From an uncultured Clostridia bacterium (lineage in GTDB: Bacteria > Bacillota > Clostridia > TANB77 > CAG-508): DNA of 23,763 nt. The stretch is from contig CAOXTD010000020.1 of assembly GCA_948560265.1 (NCBI GenBank), positions 453-24,215 of the forward strand, written 5' to 3'. Of this stretch, positions 16,601 through 23,763 are shown piece by piece; positions within the stretch are counted from its first letter, which is position 1, and every line of letters begins with the position of its first letter. The notes below the pieces were generated by a model. That model searched no databases, was not told where the DNA came from, and saw only the letters and a program-made list of their open reading frames with translations. The position numbers were made by a program, and so were the translations under genes.

Positions 16601-19067
16601 AGTTAATCCTAAAGGTGGCAAATTTACTTATGAATATGATAAAGCAATAAAGGGGAGATTATTAAATGCAACAAACAATTTTGGAAATAAATATTCCTTA
16701 GAATATGACGCATATGGAAATGTGACAAATGTAAAAGTAGAAAATCCAACAAAAACTACTAAATACATTGAAAATAAGGCAACCTATACAGAAGATGGAA
16801 ATTATACAACAGATATAGAAAACGAATTAGGAGAAAAAACGACATACACATATAATAAAGGACTAATAAGTTCAGTAATAAATCCAAAAGGAAGTAAAGT
16901 GGACTATACATATGATAACATAGGAAGAACTTTAAGTTCTAAAATGACAGATGGAAATAAAACATATCAAAATACATATACTTATGAAAACGACAAGTTA
17001 AAAACAATTGGACATAATGGAATGAACTATAATTTCACATATGATGAGTATGGAAATACAAAGAAAGTAGCAATAGGAAATAATGAATTAATTTCTCATA
17101 CATATAACAGTAATAATGGAACATTACTTTCTAGTAACTATGGAAATGGAAATAGTATTCAATATACATACGATAGATTTAATAGGTTGATAAAAGAGCA
17201 GACAAATTCAGGAAAAACAACAGAATATACTTACGATGGAAGAGGAAACCTTGAAAAAATATTTAATAATGGTTCAGAATATCCAACAGCAACATTTAAG
17301 TACGATATGTCAGGAAGAATGACAGAAAAACACAGTGTACAAGATGAATTTGATGAAGAGTATCAATATGATGAAAATGGTAATATAAAAAAGATACAGA
17401 GCTATATATTTATTGGTGGCAATCGTGGAAAATACAATCCATATATTAATTATACATATGATTTAGATAATAGTATTACAGAAATAAATATGCCAGCCCA
17501 TAATTTAGTGTATAATTATGATGGATTACAAAGAATTAATAATAGAAAGTTCTCGAAATCATATGGTGGAGAAGAGTTATCATATAATGTTAATTATACA
17601 TACAAAGATTTAGAGGGAAATAAGACGACAACTCAAATAAAAAGCATGCAAAATGGTAATGATGCAACATTAAATTATACCTATGATAAAAATGGAAATA
17701 TTGAAACGATTAGTAAAGGTTCAGAATTAAAACAAAAATATTATTATGATGGATTAAATCAGCTTATTAGAGAAGATGACAAGGAACAAAATAGAACTTA
17801 TACTTATGAATATGATGTGGGTGGAAACATCCTAAATAAAAAAGAATATTTATATACAGAAAGTGAAGATTTGCCACAAGCAACTAAAACAATTTCATAT
17901 TCGTATGGAAATAATAATTGGAAAGATCAATTGACATCATATGATAATCAATCAATTACATATGATGAGATTGGAAATCCTACAAGTTATAATGGAAATA
18001 CTTATACTTGGACTAGAGGAAGGATGTTACAAAGCATAAAAAACGAAGTGACTGGCTTAAATGTAGAGTATAAATATGACCATAATGGAATGAGAACTGA
18101 AAAATATGCTAATGGCAATATGCATACTTATTCCATAAGAGATGATAAAATTGTTTTTGAGATGAAAAATGCTAGAGTATATTATTATAGTTATGATGAG
18201 AATGGACAGCCTATAGGAATAAGTTATTTAAATACAATGACATATGATGGAGCAGATTATGTTTATAAGAAAAATTTACAAGGAGATATTATAGGAATAC
18301 TAGACAGCAACTTAAATGAAGTGGTAAAATATACTTATGACAGTTGGGGAAAAGTTTTAAGTGTAACAGATGCTGAAGGAAAAGAAGTCACAGATGAATA
18401 TAATATAGGACTGGTAAACCCATTTAGATATAAAGGGTACTATTATGATTACGAAACAGGATATTATTATTTAAAGACTAGATACTATAACCCAGAGTGG
18501 GGCAGATTTTTAAATGCAGATGGATTATTTGAAAGTGGACATGAAGTGCTAGGAAATAATTTGTATACATATTGTTCAAATAATCCTATAAACTACTGTG
18601 ATCCAGATGGGCAACTTCTGGCTACACTAACATCAGTATTCTTGACAATAGCAGGAAAAGTAGCAATAGCAACTGGCATAATAGTAGGAGGAACTATTGT
18701 TACAGTGGGAGTAGTAGCTACAGTAGATGCAATAGCTAAAGCAACTACTTCGAATAGTAAAAGGAATACAACGAAACAAGATAATAAAACTAATACAAAA
18801 AGCAATAAAAAGAAATCAAACATTCCGAAACCACCAACTAGTAAATATCCAACCGATATAAATACACCGCCAGCACCAGGGTTTGAATGGAAAGGAAAAG
18901 GAACTCCTGGAAGCGGAAAAGGAAACTATTATAATCCTAAAACAGGAGAAAGCTTAAGACCAGATTTAAACCATCCAAAACCAATTCCACCACATTGGGA
19001 TTATAAGTTGACTAGAAATGGACCATCATACAGATGGTTTCCAGATGGAAGTATAGAGCCAAAATAG
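13623..19067 (+). CDS. Secreted RHS/YD-repeat polymorphic toxin, reading frame interrupted three times
   Basis: ATG 13623 follows GAAGGGAAGGG. Frame breaks occur at CGG 13641, CGG 13870 and within 14159-14173, each resolved by +1. Joined, the reading gives a signal peptide (MKKDFTGKGRFKKVIALLCVIVMTF across two frames, ending MNVFA). An N-terminal region with SNVHYKENGK and EIDNTL follows. From 14181 a 1628-codon stretch is open. It holds APFMYD and ERTYPITIDPTI, a DNRLRE-type beta domain (~92-272), and a carbohydrate-binding-like jelly roll (~622-770, ENANFDDGNNNW to VGLF). Many YD repeats (TYDxxGN) come next, then the RHS core ending YLKTRYYNPEWGRFLNADG (~1422-1450) and a hydrophobic stretch (~1476-1520). 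The C-terminus (~1560-1628: PGFEWKGKG, YNPKTGESLRPDLNH, HWDYK, YRWFPDGS) resembles polymorphic toxin type 37. It probably acts in competition with neighbouring bacteria. Confidence 0.82.
13641..13644 (+). other. CGGA +1 frameshift site in the RHS signal peptide
   Basis: In frame, act CGG aaa agg tcg ctt TAA stops after 11 codons. Skipping the C reads act GGA aaa ggt cgc ttt and yields a complete signal peptide. Confidence 0.7.
13870..13873 (+). other. CGGA +1 frameshift site in the RHS N-terminal region
   Basis: In the frame entered at 13642, gat CGG aac runs 10 codons to TAA 13900. Skipping the C reads gat GGA act caa (D-G-T-Q), followed by VYPSNVHY and EIDNTL, as expected for RHS N-termini. 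Confidence 0.72.
14159..14173 (+). other. Third RHS frame break without CGG
   Basis: The upstream frame ends at TGA 14174 and the downstream frame has TAG at 14157, so the +1 change must fall between. No CGG lies here. The usual ~70-80 residues between an NSYK-like motif and the NGLEMKL segment seem missing, so a deletion joint is plausible. Confidence 0.55.
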
Positions 19068-19084
19068 TTTTAAGGAGGAATGAT

Positions 19085-19387
19085 ATGAATATAACATTTC
19101 AATCTATTCTTGGGAAGTATATGATTATAGGAATAACTTATCTTAATAAAAAAGGTAATATAATTAAAAGGGAACAGTTTTATGGTAAAGTAATTATATC
19201 TGACGAAAGAAGAGGAATTGTAATAAGAAGAGAGAAAACAGGTGAAGAATTAGAATTTCCACCAATATTAGATTCTATAGAAAAAGCAAAACCAGGAGAA
19301 TATACTTTAAAATCAACAGGAGAAGTAATTATGAATCCAGATTTATTAAGCACATGGATTATAGAACAAAGAAGATATAATGTTTAA
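19085..19387 (+). CDS. Candidate immunity protein for the adjacent RHS toxin
   Basis: ATG 19085 is chosen because AAGGAGG lies at 19072-19078; the frame extends upstream into the RHS gene without a ribosome site. The 100-aa product is beta-rich, with no signal or membrane segment: an N-terminal GKYMIIGITYLNKKG hairpin, RRGIVIRREKTGEE and a C-terminal PGEYTLKSTGEVIMNPDLLSTW. It starts 17 bp after the toxin stop, the standard place for the cognate immunity gene. Function is inferred from position; the fold family is not named here. Confidence 0.72.
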   Translation: MNITFQSILGKYMIIGITYLNKKGNIIKREQFYGKVIISDERRGIVIRREKTGEELEFPPILDSIEKAKPGEYTLKSTGEVIMNPDLLSTWIIEQRRYNV

Positions 19388-19425
19388 AATTAGTTAAGGA
19401 AAAAGCCGAACCGATAACAATCTTT

Positions 19426-19702
19426 ATGCAAACTATTTTTGCAAATCAATTTACATATACAAAGGAATATTATAAGAAATATTATCAATATACTTGCTTT
19501 AAAAGACCGATAATGCTCACTATGAATGTTAGATTGAGTATAAATTTTATTGTTAGTTTATTGTCTATAATGTTTCCACAACTAAAATTATATTTTGATG
19601 AGCAACAGAAATTTAAAAATTGGACTGAAAAAGGATAGTTTTATTAAGGGAGACCAAAAGGTATTTAAATAGTTCTTAAAACAACAAAAGCATATAGCAT
19701 AA
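19426..19702 (+). pseudogene. Decayed YcxB-like paralogue with internal deletion
   Basis: Residues 1-53 from ATG 19426 closely match the intact gene at 22231 (MQTIFxNQFTYT, CFKRPIML, LSINFI, SLLSIMFPQL). After ~17 unrelated residues the frame stops at 19638. In another frame, from ~19625, a remnant of the intact C-terminus is visible (LKKDSFIKG, a stop, then FLKQQK, against LKKDGFIVG and FLKRKK). The middle ~100 codons, including the second membrane helix, are lost. The upstream ribosome site is poor. This is a duplicated immunity-like gene in decay. Confidence 0.75.
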
Positions 19703-19726
19703 CAAGATTAAGGAAAAGGGAACAAG

Positions 19727-20320
19727 ATGAAAAAAGTATCAAAAAATGAATTAATGTTAGAAGTAAAAAAGTGTGGATTTGATTTAGAAAATATGCTTAA
19801 TATGCCAATCATACGACCTTATCATTGTCATGAATGGGATCATGGCTATTATAGTTGGGGTGGTTATGATGGCACAAGGAGAGAATTTTATAAAGACTTA
19901 GAAGAGATGGTGGATTTTTTATATGAATATATGAATTTTCATAATGTAGAAAAAGTGATTATTGCACCTCTTCATAACTTTAATATATTTGCTTGGAAAG
20001 GTGATATGGAAAAGGATGATAGATACAATGACATATATAGAGAAGCAATGGAACTTTTAAAGCGAAACAATATTAGAAAGGGTTCACAGTCTGGAATTGA
20101 AATTGAAATTAAAGAAAATAGAAAAATTATTGAAATGGTTCTTGAGGGAGCCTATAGATATGTTTTAGAATTGTGTTTGTTTTTTCCAGATAAATCTATT
20201 ATAGTTGAACCAACGCATCATTTTGACTTGATATTTTTTGCCCAAAACCTTGAAGATGAAAAAAGAGTTATCAAAAATGTAATAAATAACTATAAAAACT
20301 TACGATATTATGAAAGTTAG
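19727..20320 (+). CDS. Immunity-like hypothetical protein in the RHS array
   Basis: This 197-aa soluble protein has AAGGAAAAGGG upstream of ATG 19727. It is rich in aromatic and acidic residues (HCHEWDHGYYSWGGYDGT near the N-terminus, IIVEPTHHFDLIFF near the C-terminus). I do not recognise the family. The size, lack of signal peptide and location between RHS debris and other small genes fit an orphan immunity gene left from an earlier toxin tip. The clustered His residues could bind metal, but this is speculation. Confidence 0.65.
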   Translation: MKKVSKNELMLEVKKCGFDLENMLNMPIIRPYHCHEWDHGYYSWGGYDGTRREFYKDLEEMVDFLYEYMNFHNVEKVIIAPLHNFNIFAWKGDMEKDDRYNDIYREAMELLKRNNIRKGSQSGIEIEIKENRKIIEMVLEGAYRYVLELCLFFPDKSIIVEPTHHFDLIFFAQNLEDEKRVIKNVINNYKNLRYYES

Positions 20321-20412
20321 ATGTAAGAGAGAGGGTAAGCAATACTTAATGGCAATGAACAATGTAAAGAAAAATGAGAACTCGTAATATTTTATCAATA
20401 CATTAAAAGGTG

Positions 20413-20491
20413 TGAAATCGTATAGACTTAGTATCTACTTATACTTGGACTAGAAGAAGAATGCTAGAGTACATTATTATAGTTATGATGA
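20413..20491 (+). pseudogene. RHS gene remnant (two joined fragments)
   Basis: 20436-20462 matches RHS 18000-18026 (cttatacttggactag core, few mismatches), and 20460-20491 matches 18168-18199 with one mismatch. They are joined at shared ATG, skipping ~141 bp of the parent. Weaker similarity extends back to ~20413. This is debris of a displaced toxin cassette between immunity-like genes. The rest of 20321-20521 holds nothing I recognise. Confidence 0.75.
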
Positions 20492-20521
20492 AGAAAGAGT
20501 TAGAAAAAAGGAGAAAATATA

Positions 20522-20986
20522 ATGTTTTTATCATTAAATGAAGAACCTAGAGGAAATACATATAAAAAATTAATGCAATATGCTTGTGATAATAATGATA
20601 CAATAATGTTTGTAGCAATAAACTATGATGCGGGTAGATTAGAAGGAGAAAAAGAGTATAAGAAATTCTGTAAAATACTAAAAAAAACAGAACAAGATAT
20701 GAGGGAGAATTACCATAATAGAAAATTTCTTAATGAAGCATACCTAAAATTAAAAGAAGAACAAGATATGAGTTGGAGTCAAGGAATAAAGGAACTATAT
20801 CAAGAGATGAAAAAAGAAGGAGCTAAGATAGAAGATTTTGAGACAGTAAAAGAACATATTATTAGGACTACTATTGAATCTACAATATTTTCCGAAGTTG
20901 GTAGAGTAATTTTTCAAGAAAACTTGGATAAATTGAAAAATATTTTACAGGAAGATCTTATAAAAATAGAATATCAAGAAAGATGA
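20522..20986 (+). CDS. Immunity-like hypothetical protein, first of a coupled pair
   Basis: This 154-aa, mostly helical, highly charged protein (KKFCKILKKTEQDMREN, KELYQEMKKEGAKIEDFE) has GGAG upstream of ATG 20522. It has no signal or membrane segment and the family is not recognised. It directly follows the RHS remnant, so it may be the former partner of that lost cassette. Its TGA overlaps the next ATG (ATGA), indicating translational coupling with the 83-aa gene. Confidence 0.62.
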   Translation: MFLSLNEEPRGNTYKKLMQYACDNNDTIMFVAINYDAGRLEGEKEYKKFCKILKKTEQDMRENYHNRKFLNEAYLKLKEEQDMSWSQGIKELYQEMKKEGAKIEDFETVKEHIIRTTIESTIFSEVGRVIFQENLDKLKNILQEDLIKIEYQER

Positions 20987-21234
20987 AATATATGAATACT
21001 TGTGATAAATACTTTTATAAAATATCTGATAGAGTAAAAGAAATCTTATTACAACAGGAAAGTCTCTATAGTATGAAATTTCCGAATTGTTTAGAGGATA
21101 TAACTTTTTTTAATGGAAGCTATTGTTGGTTAGAAACAGTATCTCATGAAGGTATTTGCAGTATATATCCATACGACAAAGATGAAATTAACTATTTATC
21201 CAATATCGGTTTAAAATTTGATATGAAAAAGTAA
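20983..21234 (+). CDS. Small hypothetical protein coupled to the preceding gene
   Basis: This 83-aa product overlaps the previous stop by ATGA; an ATG at 20992 is an alternative start. It contains LEDITFFNGSYCWLETVSHEG, reminiscent of small SMI1/KNR4-like or related immunity folds, but too short for a confident call. It may be a truncated member. No signal peptide is seen. Confidence 0.5.
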   Translation: MKYMNTCDKYFYKISDRVKEILLQQESLYSMKFPNCLEDITFFNGSYCWLETVSHEGICSIYPYDKDEINYLSNIGLKFDMKK

Positions 21235-21267
21235 CTCATAGAATGTTTGTAAAAAGAGGAGGTATTA

Positions 21268-21807
21268 ATGGAATACCAATTATGCCATAAATTAAGTAAA
21301 GAATTTACAATAAATTTAAAAGTAAATTGGAAATATATTTATATAGGGTATAAAGGATACAAAGAAATTACTCCACAATTAAGCAAAGAAGAAATAATAC
21401 AGTATGGAGTCTATTTACTAGAAGAGAAAGATTGTCATAATGATTTGGTATCGCAATTAGTGAGTTATTCTCAAGATAGCTATGAGTTTAATATAATATT
21501 AGAACATCTACAAACGCTAGAAAAGGAATCTTTAGAACTACAAGTGCGTAAATGGATAGTCTGTCTAGTAAACGAGATGCTAAATAAACTACCAAATGAT
21601 TATACAGAAGGATTAATTGAACTGAATGAATTTTGGATTTCTTTGGGGCAACCCAAAAATTGCCCACATATTTATCAATCAGTACAAAATAATATTACAC
21701 CACAAGAATATTATACACCAGAAATGTTTAATAAAATTATCGAAAAACATAAAGAGTGGATAAAAACGGAGGTCGATGATATAAAGAGTATGGAGATGGG
21801 ATATTAA
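21268..21807 (+). CDS. DUF2247-like immunity-type protein
   Basis: ATG 21268 follows AGAGGAGG. The 179-aa helical, soluble protein resembles DUF2247 proteins, which recur beside polymorphic toxins: NWKYIYIGYKGYKEITPQLS at the front, a YGVYLLEEKDCHNDLVSQLV repeat-like helix pair, WIVCLVNEML, and a C-terminal P-E-x-F-N-KIIEKHKEWI helix. The family call is from memory of its pattern. It is 8-11 bp from the next gene, so cotranscription is likely. I infer an orphan immunity protein. Confidence 0.6.
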   Translation: MEYQLCHKLSKEFTINLKVNWKYIYIGYKGYKEITPQLSKEEIIQYGVYLLEEKDCHNDLVSQLVSYSQDSYEFNIILEHLQTLEKESLELQVRKWIVCLVNEMLNKLPNDYTEGLIELNEFWISLGQPKNCPHIYQSVQNNITPQEYYTPEMFNKIIEKHKEWIKTEVDDIKSMEMGY

Positions 21808-21818
21808 GGAGGAAATTG

Positions 21819-22193
21819 ATGTTAGATGTACATGATAATGAAATAGTTAGTTATGAAGTAGACTTCAAAGAAAAAACGATTATTTTAAAAACTATTAGTG
21901 AAGAAAATGAGAAAGTAAAAGTTATATTTAAAGAGGTATTGGCTAACTTTTTTGAAGAAGGAGGTCGCCAAAATATTATCTTTGATATTGTTACAGATAA
22001 AATAGAAGACTTTATCATGGAAAATGAGAAAATGTTAATGGAAAAGAAGAATAGTTGTTGGCCTATGTGCTATGATAATCTTAACGAATTACAGAAGTCA
22101 TTGGAAGAGAAAAAATATAAATATTTTGTTATAGAATCTTCTCATGGTTTATCAGGATGGGTACTAGCAAAGGAAATGAAAATAGGATTATAG
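21819..22193 (+). CDS. Immunity-like hypothetical protein
   Basis: ATG 21819 is preferred over TTG 21816 because AAGGAGG lies at 21806-21812. The 124-aa product begins LDVHDNEIVSYEVDFKEKTIILKT, a beta-hairpin with conserved HD seen in small toxin-neighbour proteins. It continues LANFFEEGGRQNIIFDI and ends SHGLSGWVLAKEMKIG. I have seen similar unnamed proteins beside contact-dependent toxins but cannot name the family. Confidence 0.6.
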   Translation: MLDVHDNEIVSYEVDFKEKTIILKTISEENEKVKVIFKEVLANFFEEGGRQNIIFDIVTDKIEDFIMENEKMLMEKKNSCWPMCYDNLNELQKSLEEKKYKYFVIESSHGLSGWVLAKEMKIGL

Positions 22194-22230
22194 TAACAAA
22201 ATAGAGTATTAGATTAAGGAGAAGATTTGT

Positions 22231-22752
22231 ATGCAAACTATTTTTGAAAATCAATTTACCTATACAGAGGATTATTATGAGGAGTATCATAAGTATATTT
22301 GCTTTAAAAGACCGATAATGCTTGCTATAAATATCATATTGAGTATAAATTTTATTATTAGTCTATTATCTATAATGTTTCCGCAATTAAATGCTTTGGA
22401 TGCAAATATGGCAGGAGCAAATATCACTACAGTATTAATAATATGCCTTCAAATATATGTTTATTTCAAAAGTAAAAAACGTGCATATAAAAAAAGCCTT
22501 GAGCTGAATGAAGGAAAACCGAGAACATTAAAAATATTAATTAATGAAAAAGACATAAGTATTTTTCTAAATTCAGAAAAAAATATAAGTGTAGAATTTA
22601 AGGATATGGAAAAAATAATAGAAACCAAAAACTATTATATTTTAATTAGCAAAGCAAAATCGGTAATTGCACTAAAAAAAGATGGATTTATCGTGGGGAA
22701 TCCAGATGAATTCAAACAATTTTTAAAGCGAAAAAAGCTTACCAAATCATAG
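22231..22752 (+). CDS. YcxB-like membrane protein
   Basis: ATG 22231 follows AAGGAGAAG. The 173-aa product has a short cytosolic N-terminus (TIFENQFTYTEDYY), two membrane helices (~32-55 and ~68-82), then a beta-rich cytosolic domain (RTLKILINEKDISIFL, VEFKDMEKIIETKNYYILI, VIALKKDGFIVGNPDEFKQFL) typical of YcxB-like proteins. These are often found in immunity arrays. A decayed paralogue lies at 19426. A membrane location would suit neutralising an incoming toxin at the membrane, but that is inference. Confidence 0.7.
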   Translation: MQTIFENQFTYTEDYYEEYHKYICFKRPIMLAINIILSINFIISLLSIMFPQLNALDANMAGANITTVLIICLQIYVYFKSKKRAYKKSLELNEGKPRTLKILINEKDISIFLNSEKNISVEFKDMEKIIETKNYYILISKAKSVIALKKDGFIVGNPDEFKQFLKRKKLTKS

Positions 22753-22762
22753 GAGAAATAAA

Positions 22763-23650
22763 GTGAAATATTTTGTAAGAGGTTGGGATAATGAAATTTC
22801 TAATGCAGAAAGAATACTAGGAGAATATAATAATTATTATAAAACAATAAAAAATAGAATTTCTAAGAGTATTGAGAAGGCACTGGATCAACACGATAGT
22901 CACATCATAGAGGGATATTTTGAAGAGAATAATTATATTATAAAACTTGAAGAAAGAATATGGGGAATAGCATTTATTGTTTTTAAAAATGCTATTATGA
23001 AACATAACGAAAAGATTAAAGATGACTATTGGATATATAATGAGTTATACTTAGTAGAAGACAAATATGAAATCCATATTTTATTTGACGAATCCGAAGT
23101 GGTTATAGTATGCGATGATGTTTATATTAGAATTGAAGAAAAAGATTATTGGGCGAATCTATACGAAAAAGAAAATTACCACTTTGACTTATTTGATGAT
23201 ACCAAGGAAAATATTATTCAAACAGTAGCAGACAAAGAAATAAATTGTGGATATGATAAGTTAAAGAACTGGGAACAATTGATATACAGTTTCTATGTAA
23301 TCTATTCACATATTAACTACTATAAGTATAATAGTATTGATGAAGCAGTAGAACATTATCCATATCATCTTTCAGAAACAGAAAAGCAAGATAAATACAA
23401 AGCGTTATTTACGGATCTTGAAGAGAGATTAATCCGAAGTATAAAAATATTAGAAGAATATAGTGAAAGCATTAAAGAAAAAGAATTAAATGAGATTATT
23501 AACAAGTTCTTAGAAGTTTATAATGAAAAAAGCATAAAAGAACAAGAAAAGAATCAGTTATACAAAAGTTTAGACAAAGATGTATTTCCTAATTTCAAAA
23601 AAATATATAAGAAAATTCTAATGTACATTAATGATAATTTAATAAATTAA
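22763..23650 (+). CDS. DUF4085-like hypothetical protein
   Basis: GTG 22763 follows AGGAGAAAT, only 10 bp after the previous stop. The 295-aa soluble protein begins MKYFVRGWDNEI, close to the MKYFTKEWY-type start of DUF4085 proteins. It then has a helical region, a strand-rich middle (YEIHILFDESEVVIVCDDVYIRIEE) and a long charged helical C-terminus. The biochemical role of the family is unknown to me. As the last gene before the terminator it completes the array. Confidence 0.6.
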   Translation: MKYFVRGWDNEISNAERILGEYNNYYKTIKNRISKSIEKALDQHDSHIIEGYFEENNYIIKLEERIWGIAFIVFKNAIMKHNEKIKDDYWIYNELYLVEDKYEIHILFDESEVVIVCDDVYIRIEEKDYWANLYEKENYHFDLFDDTKENIIQTVADKEINCGYDKLKNWEQLIYSFYVIYSHINYYKYNSIDEAVEHYPYHLSETEKQDKYKALFTDLEERLIRSIKILEEYSESIKEKELNEIINKFLEVYNEKSIKEQEKNQLYKSLDKDVFPNFKKIYKKILMYINDNLIN

Positions 23651-23678
23651 AAGAAAAATACTTATTTGATAGATATGC

Positions 23679-23719
23679 AATAGTATAGATTTAGCAGTTA
23701 CTAAGTCTATACTATTTTT
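23679..23719 (+). terminator. Strong rho-independent terminator closing the immunity array
   Basis: AATAGTATAGA (23679-23689) plus TTAG pairs with CTAA plus TCTATACTATT (23706-23716). The stem is ~16 bp including one U-G pair, with loop CAGTTA, followed by TTTTT. The remaining bases to 23763 hold nothing recognisable. Confidence 0.88.
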
Positions 23720-23763
23720 ATATTATATATAAAATTTTTTTCTCACTTAGATTTCTAGCAATA

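Noticed and set aside
16400..18500. Tandem DNA repeats in the YD region
   Set aside because: The recurring tayGAT/ggaaat words come from the protein-level YD motif, not from a separate DNA repeat array or CRISPR.
15290..18823. Minus-strand frames within the RHS gene
   Set aside because: They oppose strongly supported YD-repeat and RHS core coding sequence and show no recognisable domains.

Overview
The window is AT-rich, densely coded DNA with Gram-positive ribosome-binding sites. It carries a Spo0A-like regulator, cohesin and dockerin modules, and an RHS/YD-repeat toxin locus. Together these point to a low-GC Firmicute, most likely a gut-type Clostridia. TAA, TAG and TGA all act as ordinary stops. 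No rRNA, tRNA, CRISPR array or complete insertion sequence was seen.

Layout. (1) 1-2857: a two-gene cell-surface operon. It encodes a dockerin-bearing glucosaminidase (5' end outside the window) and a membrane-anchored cohesin protein. (2) 2908-6883: a TetR regulator with a clear sigma-A promoter and a palindromic operator, in one operon with an ABC-2 exporter (one ATPase, two permeases). (3) 7041-7839: a ZIP metal transporter split by one frameshift, preceded by a hairpin that overlaps its ribosome-binding site. (4) 8027-10048: a membrane-anchored protein of unknown function, a nadD-like gene split by one frameshift, and nadE. (5) 10144-12688: a YiiX-like papain-fold protein and an ABC-F ATPase. 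(6) 12703-13410, minus strand: a divergent Spo0A-like response regulator. (7) 13623-23650: a secreted RHS/YD-repeat protein with a C-terminal toxin resembling polymorphic toxin type 37. It is followed by an adjacent immunity candidate and an array of small immunity-like genes, RHS debris and a decayed YcxB paralogue, closed by a strong terminator.

Main discovery candidate. Reading all genes by eye, I found no in-frame CGG codon in any intact gene, although about 29 out-of-frame CGG trinucleotides occur in the same genes. Exactly four in-frame CGG codons exist: 7257 in the ZIP gene, 8983 in the nadD-like gene, and 13641 and 13870 in the RHS gene. All four sit exactly where the reading frame breaks. 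All are followed by A (CGGA), and all are resolved by a +1 shift that reads GGA (Gly). At least two sites restore a Gly that fits a family motif: IGSDN in NadD and the DG before the VHY/EIDNTL motif in RHS. CGU, CGC and CGA are used normally. The simplest reading is that CGG is unassigned here (no tRNA-Arg with anticodon CCG), and the ribosome moves +1 at CGGA, or CGGA is read as a four-base Gly codon. Genes that would be called pseudogenes may therefore be functional. A systematic sequencing artefact is the main alternative. A further RHS frame break at 14159-14173 does not fit the rule.
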